This document shows positions 19,997-28,820 of a stretch of 64,000 nucleotides of DNA, one piece after another. Under the pieces are notes generated by a model, which was given only the letters and a program-made list of their open reading frames with translations, made no database searches and had not been told where the DNA came from. Both the position numbers and the translations under genes were made by a program. Source of the DNA: Rhodobacteraceae bacterium HLUCCO07 (lineage in GTDB: Bacteria > Pseudomonadota > Alphaproteobacteria > Rhodobacterales > Rhodobacteraceae); the NCBI GenBank assembly GCA_001314705.1, contig LJSU01000016.1:124001-188000 (forward strand), given 5' to 3'. Position 1 is the first letter of the stretch; each line of letters opens with the position of its first letter.

Positions 19997-20687
19997 AATC
20001 GTTCTGGACACGGAAACCACGGGCTTCGAGCCCGAACAAGGCGATCGGATCGTGGAAATCGGGGCAGTCGAGCTATACAACCACATGCCGACCGGCAAGA
20101 CATATCATCAATATATCAACCCGCAGCGCGGAATGCCGCAAGAGGCCTTCGAAGTGCACGGTCTTGGCGAGGAGTTCCTGCGCGACAAACCGGTGTTTGG
20201 GGAGATCGCCAGGGGATTTCTTGATTTCGTGAGCGATGCAAAGCTTGTCATCCACAATGCGGCTTTCGACATGAAGTTCCTGAACGCTGAACTCGGCTGG
20301 CTCAACCTGCCCAAGCTGCCGTGGGATCAGGCCATTGATACACTGGCCATTGCGCGCGCCAAGTTTCCCGGCTCACCAGCTTCTCTTGATGCGTTGTGTC
20401 GCCGGTTCAACATCGACAATAGTGCGCGGACACTGCATGGCGCATTGCTCGACAGCGAAATTCTCGCGGAAGTATACCTTGAGTTGATCGGGGGACGGCA
20501 GCCTGATTTCTCGCTCAATGTGGTTCATGAAAGAAGCGAGCGCACTGGGCAAAGCGATCAGGAAGCCTGGAGGCCGAAGCCACGCTCAAGACCGCTTGGA
20601 CCCAGGATAACCAGGGAAGAGGCCGCCGCCCATGCCGCTTTTGTCGAGGCAATGGGCGACGCTGCGATCTGGAAGAAAATCAGTTAG
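19989..20687 (+). CDS. dnaQ: DNA polymerase III epsilon subunit (3'-5' proofreading exonuclease)
   Basis: DnaQ proofreads during replication. The 232-aa DEDDh exonuclease shows Exo[26 protein letters not shown], Exo[18 protein letters not shown], and Exo[22 protein letters not shown]. The C-terminal tail, which in the family binds the polymerase alpha subunit, is present. The ATG at 19989 inside the coaE end is the start that fits the family. The segment matches the dnaQ position next to oriC in alphaproteobacteria. Confidence 0.96.
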   Translation: MREIVLDTETTGFEPEQGDRIVEIGAVELYNHMPTGKTYHQYINPQRGMPQEAFEVHGLGEEFLRDKPVFGEIARGFLDFVSDAKLVIHNAAFDMKFLNAELGWLNLPKLPWDQAIDTLAIARAKFPGSPASLDALCRRFNIDNSARTLHGALLDSEILAEVYLELIGGRQPDFSLNVVHERSERTGQSDQEAWRPKPRSRPLGPRITREEAAAHAAFVEAMGDAAIWKKIS

Positions 20688-20695
20688 GGGTCAGG

Positions 20696-21199
20696 TCAGG
20701 ACGTTTTCGCATCCTCACCCTCATTCTGCGGGGCCGAGCGGCGCGCCACCTCTTGCCGGTAGAGCTTCATGAAGTCGATGTTGTCGAGATTGAGTGGCGG
20801 GAAGCCACCGTCCCGGCTCACGTCCGACACGATACGTCTCAGAAACGGAAACAACAGGCGCGGGCATTCGATCAGCAAGAACGGATGCAGTTGCTCATCC
20901 GGCACGCCATCGATGTGAAACAGACCGACATAGTCGATCTCCATCAGAAAGATCTTGGTCTGGGGGTTGTTCTTGTCGACGGATTCGACATTGAGCTTGA
21001 TCGACACCTCGTACTGCTTTTCGGTCTCACGCTTGCGGGCATCGAGATTGACCTGGACCTTGACGTCTGGCTGAACTTCACCCGACGCTCCTTTTTGTGC
21101 GAGAATGTTCTCGAAAGACAGGTCGCGAATGAACTGGTTCTGGATATTCAATTGAACTTGTGGCGCCTGTGCAGCGGCCCCGTTGCCGGTCTCGGCCAT
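20696..21199 (-). CDS. secB: Protein-export chaperone SecB
   Basis: SecB keeps secretory preproteins unfolded and hands them to SecA. The 167-aa protein has QVQLNIQNQFIRDLSFEN, the NPQTKIFLMEIDYVGLFHI segment, LLIECPRLLFPFLRRIV and the FPPLNLDNIDFMKLY tail, all SecB signatures. It runs convergently to dnaQ and is followed on the same strand by nothing closely coupled. The length is normal. Confidence 0.97.
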   Translation of the reverse strand: MAETGNGAAAQAPQVQLNIQNQFIRDLSFENILAQKGASGEVQPDVKVQVNLDARKRETEKQYEVSIKLNVESVDKNNPQTKIFLMEIDYVGLFHIDGVPDEQLHPFLLIECPRLLFPFLRRIVSDVSRDGGFPPLNLDNIDFMKLYRQEVARRSAPQNEGEDAKTS

Positions 21200-21259
21200 G
21201 GGTCATCTCCTGAGCGAGTGTTGAACTTGACTGTCCTTTAACAGGACGTGGTCAAACCC

Positions 21260-21745
21260 TCAATGCCTTGTCCAGCCAGATGAGTCATGGGTCGGTTTCG
21301 GCGGCGGATCGAGATCGACATAATCCGCATCGATTACCGATTCATCCTGTCGATGAGGATGCGGTTGCTGCGGTGATGCCGACGCTGAAAAATGTGTCAT
21401 CCGAACACGCGTCCGAAGCCACCGAAACACGATGGTCCGGAAACCCGGAACGAGCAGGGCGAGACCAAAGGCATCGGTGAAAAACCCCGGCGTCAACAAA
21501 AGCGCACCAGAGAACAATATCATTGCCCCGTGGGCCAGGGGTTCGGTGGGATCCCGCATCTCGGAGAAGGCCCTGTCCAGTTGTCCAAGCGCCACGCGCC
21601 CTTGCGTTCGGACCATCCAGGTGCCCAGAATCGCGGTGAGAAGCACGATCACGAGCGTGTAGGCCAGACCGATCGCACCGCCGATCTCGACAAAAAGCGC
21701 GATTTCGATCAGGGGAACCGCGATAAACGCAAATAGCAGCCACAT
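21260..21745 (-). CDS. fxsA: FxsA family membrane protein
   Basis: An inner-membrane protein of the FxsA family (FxsA suppresses phage exclusion when overproduced in E. coli). The 161-aa protein starts MWLLFAFIAVPLIEIALFVEIG, given here in part. It has GTWMVRTQGRVALGQLDR, the conserved PLAHGAMILFSGALLLTPGF, and a charged C-terminus with proline- and histidine-rich ends. I place the start at the ATG at 21745, preceded by AAGGAGATTGTGAAA, rather than the longer upstream frame. Confidence 0.88.
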   Translation of the reverse strand: MWLLFAFIAVPLIEIALFVEIGGAIGLAYTLVIVLLTAILGTWMVRTQGRVALGQLDRAFSEMRDPTEPLAHGAMILFSGALLLTPGFFTDAFGLALLVPGFRTIVFRWLRTRVRMTHFSASASPQQPHPHRQDESVIDADYVDLDPPPKPTHDSSGWTRH

Positions 21746-21853
21746 TTTCACAATCTCCTTTGGCCATGACGGCGTGATGGACTTGATCACGCCAGTCCCT
21801 TACATAAGTGCAAGAGACGCCCGTTTCCACGTCATGACGTCCGAGAGGTCCAG

Positions 21854-22513
21854 ATGAATTCACCGATCCTTCAGCTCTTGGTGCTGGCCGGCATTGCCGT
21901 TTTCCTGATCCTGCGGCTCAAATCCGTGCTGGGGACGCGTGACGGTTATGAAGCACCCCCGGCTGAGCGACCTGCAACTGATACCGGGGCGCGACGCAAT
22001 TTCGAAGTTATCGAAGGTGGGCCCGATCATGACATTATCGACAATGTTCCCGAGGGCAGTCCGGCCGCAGACGCCTTGAGCCGGATGAAGGCGATCGAGC
22101 CATCCTTCAACGTGGGGCAGTTTCTTCAGGGAGCGCGTGGCGCCTATGAGATGATCCTCATGGGGTTCGAGCGTGGTGATCTTGCACAGGTCAAACCCTT
22201 CCTCGCCGAAGACGTCTATGAAGCTTTTGCCGAGGTCGTCGAGGACCGAGAGAAAAAGGGCCTGACAATCGATGCCGAGTTCATCGGGGTGCGGGAGTTG
22301 TCGCTGGTTGATGCAACGCTTGATGAAGAGACGAAAGCCGCTGAAATCACGGTGAAGTTCATCGGAGAACTGACCTATGTCGTGCGTGACAACGCTGGCG
22401 AGGTCATAGAGGGCAAGGACGGCAAGATCAAACGCCAGAAGGATGTCTGGACTTTTGAGCGTGTGTTCGGTTCGGATGATCCCAACTGGCACCTTGTCGC
22501 CACTGGCGAATGA
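21854..22513 (+). CDS. Tim44/TimA-like domain protein
   Basis: A 219-aa alphaproteobacterial relative of the mitochondrial import protein Tim44. One N-terminal membrane anchor (LQLLVLAGIAVFLILRL) is followed by a linker and the Tim44-like domain (SFNVGQFLQGARGAYEMILMG, then KIKRQKDVWTFERVFGSDDP). The molecular role in bacteria is not settled. It overlaps mltA by four bases and lies opposite the divergent fxsA, a common arrangement near alphaproteobacterial secB. Confidence 0.9.
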   Translation: MNSPILQLLVLAGIAVFLILRLKSVLGTRDGYEAPPAERPATDTGARRNFEVIEGGPDHDIIDNVPEGSPAADALSRMKAIEPSFNVGQFLQGARGAYEMILMGFERGDLAQVKPFLAEDVYEAFAEVVEDREKKGLTIDAEFIGVRELSLVDATLDEETKAAEITVKFIGELTYVVRDNAGEVIEGKDGKIKRQKDVWTFERVFGSDDPNWHLVATGE

Positions 22514-23544
22514 CCCGTGCGGTTCTGGCCGCTGCCTTACTGGGGCTGACGATGTCCGGCCCGGCAGCGACGGAAACCCGCCATACCATCCTGAGTTTCG
22601 ATGACCTTGACGGTTGGGCCGAGGATGATCACGGCAAGGCACTCGAAGCCTTTCGTAAAACCTGCGCGGATATGAAAGATCCCGATTGGCGGGCGCTTTG
22701 CGCTCTTGCCGCAGATCGGATTGATGCCAAGGCATTTTTCGAGTTGTTTTTCCGTCCGGTGATGATCGAAGACCAAGGGGAGCCGCTCTTTACCGGGTAT
22801 TTCGAGCCCGAACTGCGTGGAAGCCTGTCACCCACGGATCGGTTCCGTTATCCGGTTTATCGCATGCCACCTGAAGCGCGCGACGCGCGAAAGTGGATAT
22901 CCCGTCGCGAAATCGAAACCGGAAACGTGCTGGAGGGGCGGGGCCTTGAAATCGCCTGGGTCGATGACCCGGTCGATCTGTTCTTTCTTCAGATCCAGGG
23001 TTCAGGTCGTATCCGCCTCGAGAACGGAGGGTCAATTCGGGTGGGCTACGCAGGATCGAACGGGCATGATTACCGTTCGATCGGCGTCGAGTTGATCCGG
23101 CGAGGCATTTATGATGCACATCAGGTCAGCGCCGAGGTTATCAGGAACTGGGTCAGGCGGAACCCAGTCGAGGGTGAAGAACTGTTGCGGCATAATCCAT
23201 CTTACGTCTTCTTTCGGCCGGTAAATCATGTGCCATCCGAGGAAGGACCTTTGGGTGCGATGAATCGCTCGATTACCCCAATGCGGAGTGTTGCGGTCGA
23301 CCCGGCATTTGTGCCCTTGGGCGCACCGGTCTGGATTGAAAAGGACGGCGAGGATCCATTGCGGCGACTTCTGGTCGCTCAGGATACGGGTTCAGCAATC
23401 AAAGGGGCTCAGCGGGCGGATATTTTCTTTGGTACCGGCAAGGCCGCCGGCCAGATGGCCGGGAAGCTGAAGGACGCAGGCCGCATGATGGTCTTGCTGC
23501 CAATTCAGCGTGCTTATGCGGTGTTGCCCGAAGGTGCGGAATGA
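22510..23544 (+). CDS. mltA: Membrane-bound lytic murein transglycosylase A (MltA)
   Basis: MltA cleaves peptidoglycan with formation of 1,6-anhydro ends. The 344-aa protein has an N-terminal signal segment (LAAALLGLTMSGPAATE), then the MltA domain (EPLFTGYFEPELRGS, WVDDPVDLFFLQIQGSGRI) and the C-terminal 3D domain AQDTGSAIKGAQRADIFFG with its conserved Asp residues. There is no obvious lipobox. It is coupled by overlaps to the Tim44-like gene upstream and the Smr gene downstream. Confidence 0.94.
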   Translation: MTRAVLAAALLGLTMSGPAATETRHTILSFDDLDGWAEDDHGKALEAFRKTCADMKDPDWRALCALAADRIDAKAFFELFFRPVMIEDQGEPLFTGYFEPELRGSLSPTDRFRYPVYRMPPEARDARKWISRREIETGNVLEGRGLEIAWVDDPVDLFFLQIQGSGRIRLENGGSIRVGYAGSNGHDYRSIGVELIRRGIYDAHQVSAEVIRNWVRRNPVEGEELLRHNPSYVFFRPVNHVPSEEGPLGAMNRSITPMRSVAVDPAFVPLGAPVWIEKDGEDPLRRLLVAQDTGSAIKGAQRADIFFGTGKAAGQMAGKLKDAGRMMVLLPIQRAYAVLPEGAE

Positions 23545-24128
23545 CGCGAAGGCGGCTCAGACCGGACGAGATCGAGCTCTGGCGTCGGGTCGCGGAGACG
23601 ACTGAAAGGCTTCATTCGGATCGAAAGGCGCATGAGGCACCCATGCCGCGCCCAAAACCCAAGAAGCCCGCACCGAAGGTGCGATCCATCACCTCGTTCG
23701 ACATGGGCGAACGAAGCACCATGGAGTCCATGGCTCATGATCTCGCCCCCCCGGTGTCCGACCGCATTGCTGCTGCCCCGTTACGGATGGATCGCAAGAC
23801 TCACCAAAGGCTCAAGCGCGGGAAACTCTCGCCGGAGGCCCGGCTTGACCTGCATGGAATGACAACAGAACGGGCGCACCCGCTTTTGACGTCCTTCATT
23901 CTCAGGGCGCAGGCAGATGGCAAGCGACTCGTTCTGGTCATTACCGGAAAGGGAAAGCACAGGGATGAAGGTGGCCCGATCCCGGTGCGCCACGGTGTGT
24001 TGCGCCATCAGGTTCCGCATTGGCTAAATATTCCGCCGCTGGCACAGGCCGTCATGCAGGTGGTCGAGGCGCATAGGAGCCATGGTGGCGGTGGGGCCTA
24101 CTATGTCTATTTACGCCGGCGGCGCTAA
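23541..24128 (+). CDS. Smr/MutS2 family domain protein
   Basis: A 195-aa protein with a basic, low-complexity N-terminal part and a C-terminal Smr domain. The domain begins with LDLHGMTTERAHPLLTSFI, continues with KRLVLVITGKGKH, and ends in HGGGGAYYVYLRRR. Smr domains are nicking endonuclease-like or RNA-binding; the role here is unknown. It overlaps mltA by four bases and overlaps the convergent transporter gene by 18 bases. Confidence 0.9.
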   Translation: MTRRRLRPDEIELWRRVAETTERLHSDRKAHEAPMPRPKPKKPAPKVRSITSFDMGERSTMESMAHDLAPPVSDRIAAAPLRMDRKTHQRLKRGKLSPEARLDLHGMTTERAHPLLTSFILRAQADGKRLVLVITGKGKHRDEGGPIPVRHGVLRHQVPHWLNIPPLAQAVMQVVEAHRSHGGGGAYYVYLRRRR

Positions 24129-25334
24129 CAGCGCCCGCGCCCGCCCGACGCCGATGATCATCATGAGGGTGGTGAACAGGAAATAGCTGGCGATGATCAG
24201 GAACTGGGTCTCAATACCAAGCCCTGCATCGATTCCCAGGCCGGTAATCCCCGGGCCAATGGCCGAGCCGAAGACCATCACCGCAGCGAGCATTGCCTTG
24301 ACCGAACCGATATGGCGCGTCCCGTAGAATTCGGCCCAGAAGGCATTGGGCACCGTCATCATGGCGCCGGTGGTCATGGCCATGAACAGCAAGCCCAAGA
24401 GGGTGAATCCCAGACCGGGCGCGAAAGAGTAGCAAAGAAACCCGAGTATTATCGGTATTTGTGTGAACGGCATCAGGCGACCGGTTCCCAGGCGATCGAG
24501 CAGCGCCCCCCCGATGATCATCGAAATGACGCTGAGGCCGGTATAGATGGGGAACAGGGACACCAGCTCGATATGCGCAAGGCCCTTGATGTCGGCATAA
24601 TGGACCTGATGGAAGAAGAACGCCGTGTTGAAAGCGGCCGGACCCAGCATTGCAGGCACCATGAACCAGAACAGAAAATGCTGTATCGCCTGGTTTCTGG
24701 TCCAGTGGCGACCCTGCATTCCGAGGGTCGAGTCCGATTGGGCAAAGCTCTGGGGTGTGCGCTCTTGCTGAAGCAGCAAGAGCAGAACCGGGATGGCGGC
24801 GACGGCGATCCCCGCGGCCAGCACCCAAAGCAGCCGCCAATCAAAAAACACCATGAGCGCGACGAAGGTGACCGGCAGCGTCGCCTCGCCGATGGTGAAC
24901 CCAAGCGTGGCGATGGAAAGCGCGCGCCCGCGCGTGGCGATGAACCAGCGCGACATGGCGACGACGGCAAGATGACTGGTCATGCCTTGACCGGTGAAAC
25001 GCAGTGCGAATATCACGAAAGGCAAAAGCCATGCGGCCTGGACGCTGGCCATGAAAAGACAGGCCGAGGCTGTCAGCACGAGAACCACAGCGCCCAGGGC
25101 CCGAACCCGGAACATGTCGGTCAAGCCCCCGGCCCAGACCATCAGGATGGCGGACGCACCGGTTCCAAGGGTGTATATGGTTCCCCATTGACCATGCGTG
25201 AGGCCGAATTCATCGCGAATGTGACCTGCGAAGATCGAAATGAAAAAGGTCTGCCCGGGACCGGACATGAAGGTGAGAAGCACCCCGGCTGCGAGCCAAG
25301 GCAAATTGTCGCGGAAGAAACGCAGCGTGGACAT
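24111..25334 (-). CDS. Major facilitator superfamily transporter
   Basis: A 407-aa integral membrane protein with about 12 predicted transmembrane helices. It has the cytoplasmic loop motif AGGLTDMFRVRALGAV between helices 2 and 3 and a similar GALLDRLGTGRLMPF in the second half. Substrate is unknown. The family resembles MFS members annotated as nitrate/nitrite, oxalate or monocarboxylate carriers, but I cannot narrow it. It is convergent with the Smr gene and lies downstream of hslU. Confidence 0.82.
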   Translation of the reverse strand: MSTLRFFRDNLPWLAAGVLLTFMSGPGQTFFISIFAGHIRDEFGLTHGQWGTIYTLGTGASAILMVWAGGLTDMFRVRALGAVVLVLTASACLFMASVQAAWLLPFVIFALRFTGQGMTSHLAVVAMSRWFIATRGRALSIATLGFTIGEATLPVTFVALMVFFDWRLLWVLAAGIAVAAIPVLLLLLQQERTPQSFAQSDSTLGMQGRHWTRNQAIQHFLFWFMVPAMLGPAAFNTAFFFHQVHYADIKGLAHIELVSLFPIYTGLSVISMIIGGALLDRLGTGRLMPFTQIPIILGFLCYSFAPGLGFTLLGLLFMAMTTGAMMTVPNAFWAEFYGTRHIGSVKAMLAAVMVFGSAIGPGITGLGIDAGLGIETQFLIIASYFLFTTLMMIIGVGRARALLAPPA

Positions 25335-25378
25335 GCGCCATCTGTTCCCGGTTTCCCCGGGGAATGAAAGAGCAAAAA

Positions 25379-26686
25379 CTAGAGAACGTAGCGGCTCAGG
25401 TCGGCGGAACGTGTCAGCTCGCCAAGGTTCGCTTCGACAAAATCGGCATTGACGACAACGGTTTCTCCGGCGCGATCAGGTGCGGTAAAGGAAATCTCCT
25501 CGAAAACCCGCTCCATGACCGTGTAGAGCCTGCGCGCGCCGATATTCTCGACCGCCTGATTCACATCGGCGGCGATCTTGGCCAGGGCGGCGATACCCTC
25601 TTGGGTGAACTCGACCTCGACCGATTCGGTGGCCATCAGGGCTGTGTATTGCCGGGTCAGCGCGTTGTCGGTTTCAGTGAGAATGCGCACGAAATCCTCT
25701 TCGGTCAGTGCCCGCAACTCGACCCGGATGGGCAGACGACCCTGCAACTCGGGCAGCAGATCAGACGGCTTGGCAATATGAAAGGCGCCAGACGCGATAA
25801 AGAGGATATGGTCGGTTTTGACGGCGCCGTATTTGGTCGAAACACTCGTGCCCTCGATGAGCGGTAGCAGATCGCGCTGTACCCCTTCACGGGATACGTC
25901 GCCGCCGCGGGCATCCTGGCGGGTGGTGACCTTGTCGATCTCGTCGAGAAACACGATGCCGTTCTGTTCGACCGCTTCCAGGGCGGACTTGTTGACAGTC
26001 TCATCATCAAGGAGCTTGTCGGCCTCTTCGCTGATCAACAGGTCATAGCTTTCGGCCACGGTGGTCTTGCGCCGCACGGTGCGACCGCCGAATGCCTTGC
26101 CGAAAAGATCGCCCAGATTCATCATTCCCATCTGGCCGCCGGGCTGGCCGGGAATGTCAAGCATTCCCATGGGGTTGGAATTGTCCGCGATGTCGAGCTC
26201 GATCACCGTGTCATCAAGCTCGCCCGCCTTGAGTTTCTTGCGGAACATCTCGAGTGTGCCTTCGCGGGCGTCTTCGCCGGCGATGGCGCGCAGCACACGT
26301 TCCTCGGCAGCGTGGTGGGCCTTGGATTTCACGTCTTCGCGCATTTGCGCGCGGGTCATGGCGATGGCGGCATCGACCAGATCGCGGATGATCTGTTCAA
26401 CGTCGCGCCCCACATAGCCGACCTCGGTGAACTTGGTTGCCTCGACCTTGATGAAGGGCGCGCGGGCGAGCTTGGCGAGGCGGCGGCTGATCTCGGTCTT
26501 GCCGACGCCGGTGGGGCCGATCATCAGGATGTTCTTGGGATAAACCTCGTCGCGCAGATCGTCGGAAAGCTGCTTGCGCCGCCAGCGGCTGCGCAGGGCG
26601 ACGGCGACCGCGCGCTTGGCATCCTTCTGGCCGATGATGAAACGGTCGAGCTCGGAGACGATTTCGCGGGGGGTGAGGTCGGTCAT
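25379..26686 (-). CDS. hslU: ATP-dependent protease ATPase subunit HslU
   Basis: HslU (ClpY) is the hexameric AAA+ unfoldase of the HslUV protease. The 435-aa protein has Walker [19 protein letters not shown], the pore motif [18 protein letters not shown], Walker [12 protein letters not shown], the [19 protein letters not shown] segment and a C-terminal RYVL tail that docks into HslV. It overlaps hslV by four bases on the same strand. Confidence 0.97.
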   Translation of the reverse strand: MTDLTPREIVSELDRFIIGQKDAKRAVAVALRSRWRRKQLSDDLRDEVYPKNILMIGPTGVGKTEISRRLAKLARAPFIKVEATKFTEVGYVGRDVEQIIRDLVDAAIAMTRAQMREDVKSKAHHAAEERVLRAIAGEDAREGTLEMFRKKLKAGELDDTVIELDIADNSNPMGMLDIPGQPGGQMGMMNLGDLFGKAFGGRTVRRKTTVAESYDLLISEEADKLLDDETVNKSALEAVEQNGIVFLDEIDKVTTRQDARGGDVSREGVQRDLLPLIEGTSVSTKYGAVKTDHILFIASGAFHIAKPSDLLPELQGRLPIRVELRALTEEDFVRILTETDNALTRQYTALMATESVEVEFTQEGIAALAKIAADVNQAVENIGARRLYTVMERVFEEISFTAPDRAGETVVVNADFVEANLGELTRSADLSRYVL

Positions 26687-27240
26687 TTCGAGATTTTCTC
26701 CACCGTCAGGTTGCCGTTGGTGTAAACGCAGATATCCGCCGCGATGGCCATGGCGCGGCGGGCGATCTCCTCGGCGGAGTGGTCGGTCTCCATCATCGCG
26801 CGGGCAGCGGCGAGGGCGTAATTTCCGCCCGAGCCGATGGCGGTGACGTCATGTTCAGGTTCGAGAACGTCGCCGGCGCCGGTGATGACGAAAATGTCGG
26901 CGCCATCGGTGACGATCAGCATCGCTTCGAGCTTTTGCAGGTATTTGTCGGTGCGCCAGTCCTTTGCCAGTTCCACGGATGCGCGGGCCAGTTGCCCGGG
27001 CGTGGCTTCGAGCTTGGACTCGAGTCGTTCCAAAAGGGTAAACGCGTCGGCCGTGGAGCCTGCAAAGCCCGCGACGACATCATATCCGCCCGGCGAGAGG
27101 CGTCGCACCTTTCGGGCCGAGCCCTTGATCACGGTCTGGCCGAGTGACACCTGGCCATCACCTGCGACGACCACCTCGCCGCCCTTTTTTACACCGACGA
27201 TCGTGGTGCCGTGCCAACCGGGGAACTGATCCTTTGACAT
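26683..27240 (-). CDS. hslV: ATP-dependent protease subunit HslV
   Basis: HslV (ClpQ) is the Thr protease of the HslUV complex. The 185-aa protein has a short propeptide [11 protein letters not shown] before the catalytic Thr of [18 protein letters not shown]. It continues with [20 protein letters not shown], and [16 protein letters not shown]. The frame is open for 34 more codons upstream, but the ATG at 27240 matches the family start. The gene is transcribed before hslU. Confidence 0.97.
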   Translation of the reverse strand: MSKDQFPGWHGTTIVGVKKGGEVVVAGDGQVSLGQTVIKGSARKVRRLSPGGYDVVAGFAGSTADAFTLLERLESKLEATPGQLARASVELAKDWRTDKYLQKLEAMLIVTDGADIFVITGAGDVLEPEHDVTAIGSGGNYALAAARAMMETDHSAEEIARRAMAIAADICVYTNGNLTVEKISK

Positions 27241-27340
27241 CTCGCGCTCTCCTGTCACTGGGGGCCTATATGGCGCCCATGGGTCCGAGGCACAAGGCCC
27301 GGGCTTGCCTGTGCAGGGGCGGCGCCCTAGCCTCTGGGCC

Positions 27341-28255
27341 ATGAGCGATGCCCGTATCCTGCGCTTCTACCTGGAACCCGGCCTGAAAGAGAGCGCGGAG
27401 TCGGGCGCCCACAACTTTCTGGGCAAGATCGCGACGGTGGCGCGGGCGGCGGATTTCGAGGTTTCCTATCATGGGAATGGGCCGGAGGAGCGGGAAAAAT
27501 CCCTTGAGAGAAAGGGGTTTGCACTCTTTCACATGGAGCCGCCGACGCATGAGCGGGCGGTAACGGTGCGGCGGGCCTACAGCTATCCGTTCTGGTCGAT
27601 CGAGCGGACGGAAAAACGCTGGGAGTTCGACGTGGCGCGGGCCGCGTTTGACGGGGATAACGTGCCAAGACGGGAGGCGGCGCGCTTTGCCGGGTTCTGG
27701 CGCAAACGGCTGTTCGGAGAGTGGCCGGAAACCTACGAAAAGGGCCATGTTTACGCGGCCTTGCAGGGGCGGCTGCTGGAGCACCGGTCTTTCCAGTCGT
27801 GCGCGCCCATCGAGATGTTGCGTGCGGTGCTGCGGCAGGAGCGGGAAAGGCCGGTGGTGGCGGGGCTGCACCCGAATGAGGATTATTCAGCGGCGGAGCT
27901 TCAAGCCCTTGAAAAATTGCAGAAATCACACCCGAACCTCGATCTGCGAATGGGCGGGATGGAGGCGCTTTTGCCCGGTTGTGCCTATGTGGTGACGCAG
28001 AATTCAAGTGTCGGGTTCATGGGGCTTTTCCATGCCCGGCCGCTGGTGTTGTTCGGGCGGGTGGATTTCCATCATATTGCCTTGAAAACATGGGAAATCG
28101 GCGTCGAGGACGCACTACGCCGGGCGCCTGGACACGGCCCTGATTTCAAAGCTTACCTGTGGTGGTTCTGGCAGACGATGGCGATCAATGCGGGTCGTCC
28201 CGAGGCGGAGGAAAAGATCGCCCAAAGGCTGCGTGATCACGGTTGGCCGGTGTAA
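27341..28255 (+). CDS. Uncharacterised protein, possibly glycosyltransferase-like
   Basis: A 304-aa protein I recognise only as a conserved Rhodobacterales protein found near hslV and trxA. It looks globular and cytosolic, without signal peptide or membrane helices. Segments such as [18 protein letters not shown] and [19 protein letters not shown] resemble the nucleotide-sugar-binding half of GT-B or capsule-synthesis proteins (a surface-polysaccharide role), but this is a weak resemblance and not a family call. It diverges from hslV. Just downstream lies copy A of a structured intergenic element also found after the glycosyltransferase 61 gene. Confidence 0.6.
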   Translation: MSDARILRFYLEPGLKESAESGAHNFLGKIATVARAADFEVSYHGNGPEEREKSLERKGFALFHMEPPTHERAVTVRRAYSYPFWSIERTEKRWEFDVARAAFDGDNVPRREAARFAGFWRKRLFGEWPETYEKGHVYAALQGRLLEHRSFQSCAPIEMLRAVLRQERERPVVAGLHPNEDYSAAELQALEKLQKSHPNLDLRMGGMEALLPGCAYVVTQNSSVGFMGLFHARPLVLFGRVDFHHIALKTWEIGVEDALRRAPGHGPDFKAYLWWFWQTMAINAGRPEAEEKIAQRLRDHGWPV

Positions 28256-28286
28256 AGGTTAACGGCGGTTTTCCGCGAAAATCCGA

Positions 28287-28334
28287 GGGGTGACATGCAT
28301 ATGACTCCCGGCTGACATCCGGCTGCCGCCGGAT
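28287..28334 (+). repeat. Structured intergenic element, copy A
   Basis: The element reads GGGGTGAC, five variable bases, TATGACTCCCGGCTG, four variable bases, CCGGCTGCCG. The same ungapped pattern occurs at 42928-42969. Copy A can fold a hairpin ATCCGG / CCGGAT (28317-28322 with 28329-28334). The region continues to GGTTAAC and a 14-base palindrome TTAACGCGCGTTAA (28346-28359). It lies 31 bases after the stop of a plus-strand gene. Confidence 0.65.
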
Positions 28335-28396
28335 TTGCCCGAAGGTTAACGCGCGTTAAGTTAATGCATCGTGCGCTGGGCGGCGGGGGAAGCATG

Positions 28397-28429
28397 AAAA
28401 AGCCCCGCGCGGATTGTCCGGCGGGGCCT
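28397..28429 (-). terminator. Rho-independent terminator downstream of trxA
   Basis: On the minus strand, a stem GCCCCGC / GCGGGGC (28402-28408 with 28421-28427) is followed by a T-run (plus-strand AAAAA at 28397-28401). It lies about 30 bases past the trxA stop and ends the trxA-side transcript. Confidence 0.88.
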
Positions 28430-28456
28430 TGTCGGGCCAGTTGTCCGGGATGCGGA

Positions 28457-28777
28457 TCAGATCGACTCTTCGATCCAGCTTTGCAGCGCGGCCTTGGGCT
28501 TGGCGCCGGCCATGTTCGACACGACCTGGCCGTCCTTGAAGATGAAAAGCGCCGGAATGCCGCGCACGCCCAATGCGGCGGGCGCGTTGGGGTTGCTGTC
28601 GACATCGACCTTCACGATCTTGACCTTGCCCTGCATTTCATCGGACAGCTCTTCGAGGGCGGGGCCGATCATCTTGCAGGGGCCGCACCATTCGGCCCAG
28701 AAATCGACCACGACCGGAAGGTCGGCATTCTTGACCTCGGTGTCAAAGGTGTCGTCGGTGACAGCAACGGTTGCCAT
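28457..28777 (-). CDS. trxA: Thioredoxin 1
   Basis: A 106-aa cytosolic thioredoxin with the active site [13 protein letters not shown] (Cys31 and Cys34) and the cis-proline loop [12 protein letters not shown]. The frame opens 23 codons further upstream, but the ATG at 28777 is preceded by AGGAGAAACACAA and matches the family start. It sits after addA on the same strand and is followed by a clear terminator. Confidence 0.96.
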   Translation of the reverse strand: MATVAVTDDTFDTEVKNADLPVVVDFWAEWCGPCKMIGPALEELSDEMQGKVKIVKVDVDSNPNAPAALGVRGIPALFIFKDGQVVSNMAGAKPKAALQSWIEESI

Positions 28778-28820
28778 TTGTGTTTCTCCTGTATCGGGAT
28801 TGCGGGACGTTGCAGGGAAC

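Noticed and set aside
28295-28315. Short reading frame in the structured element copy A (MTPG followed by a stop)
   Set aside because: The start is the element itself, the peptide is four residues, and copy B continues for about 20 codons with different amino acids, so coding conservation is not supported.
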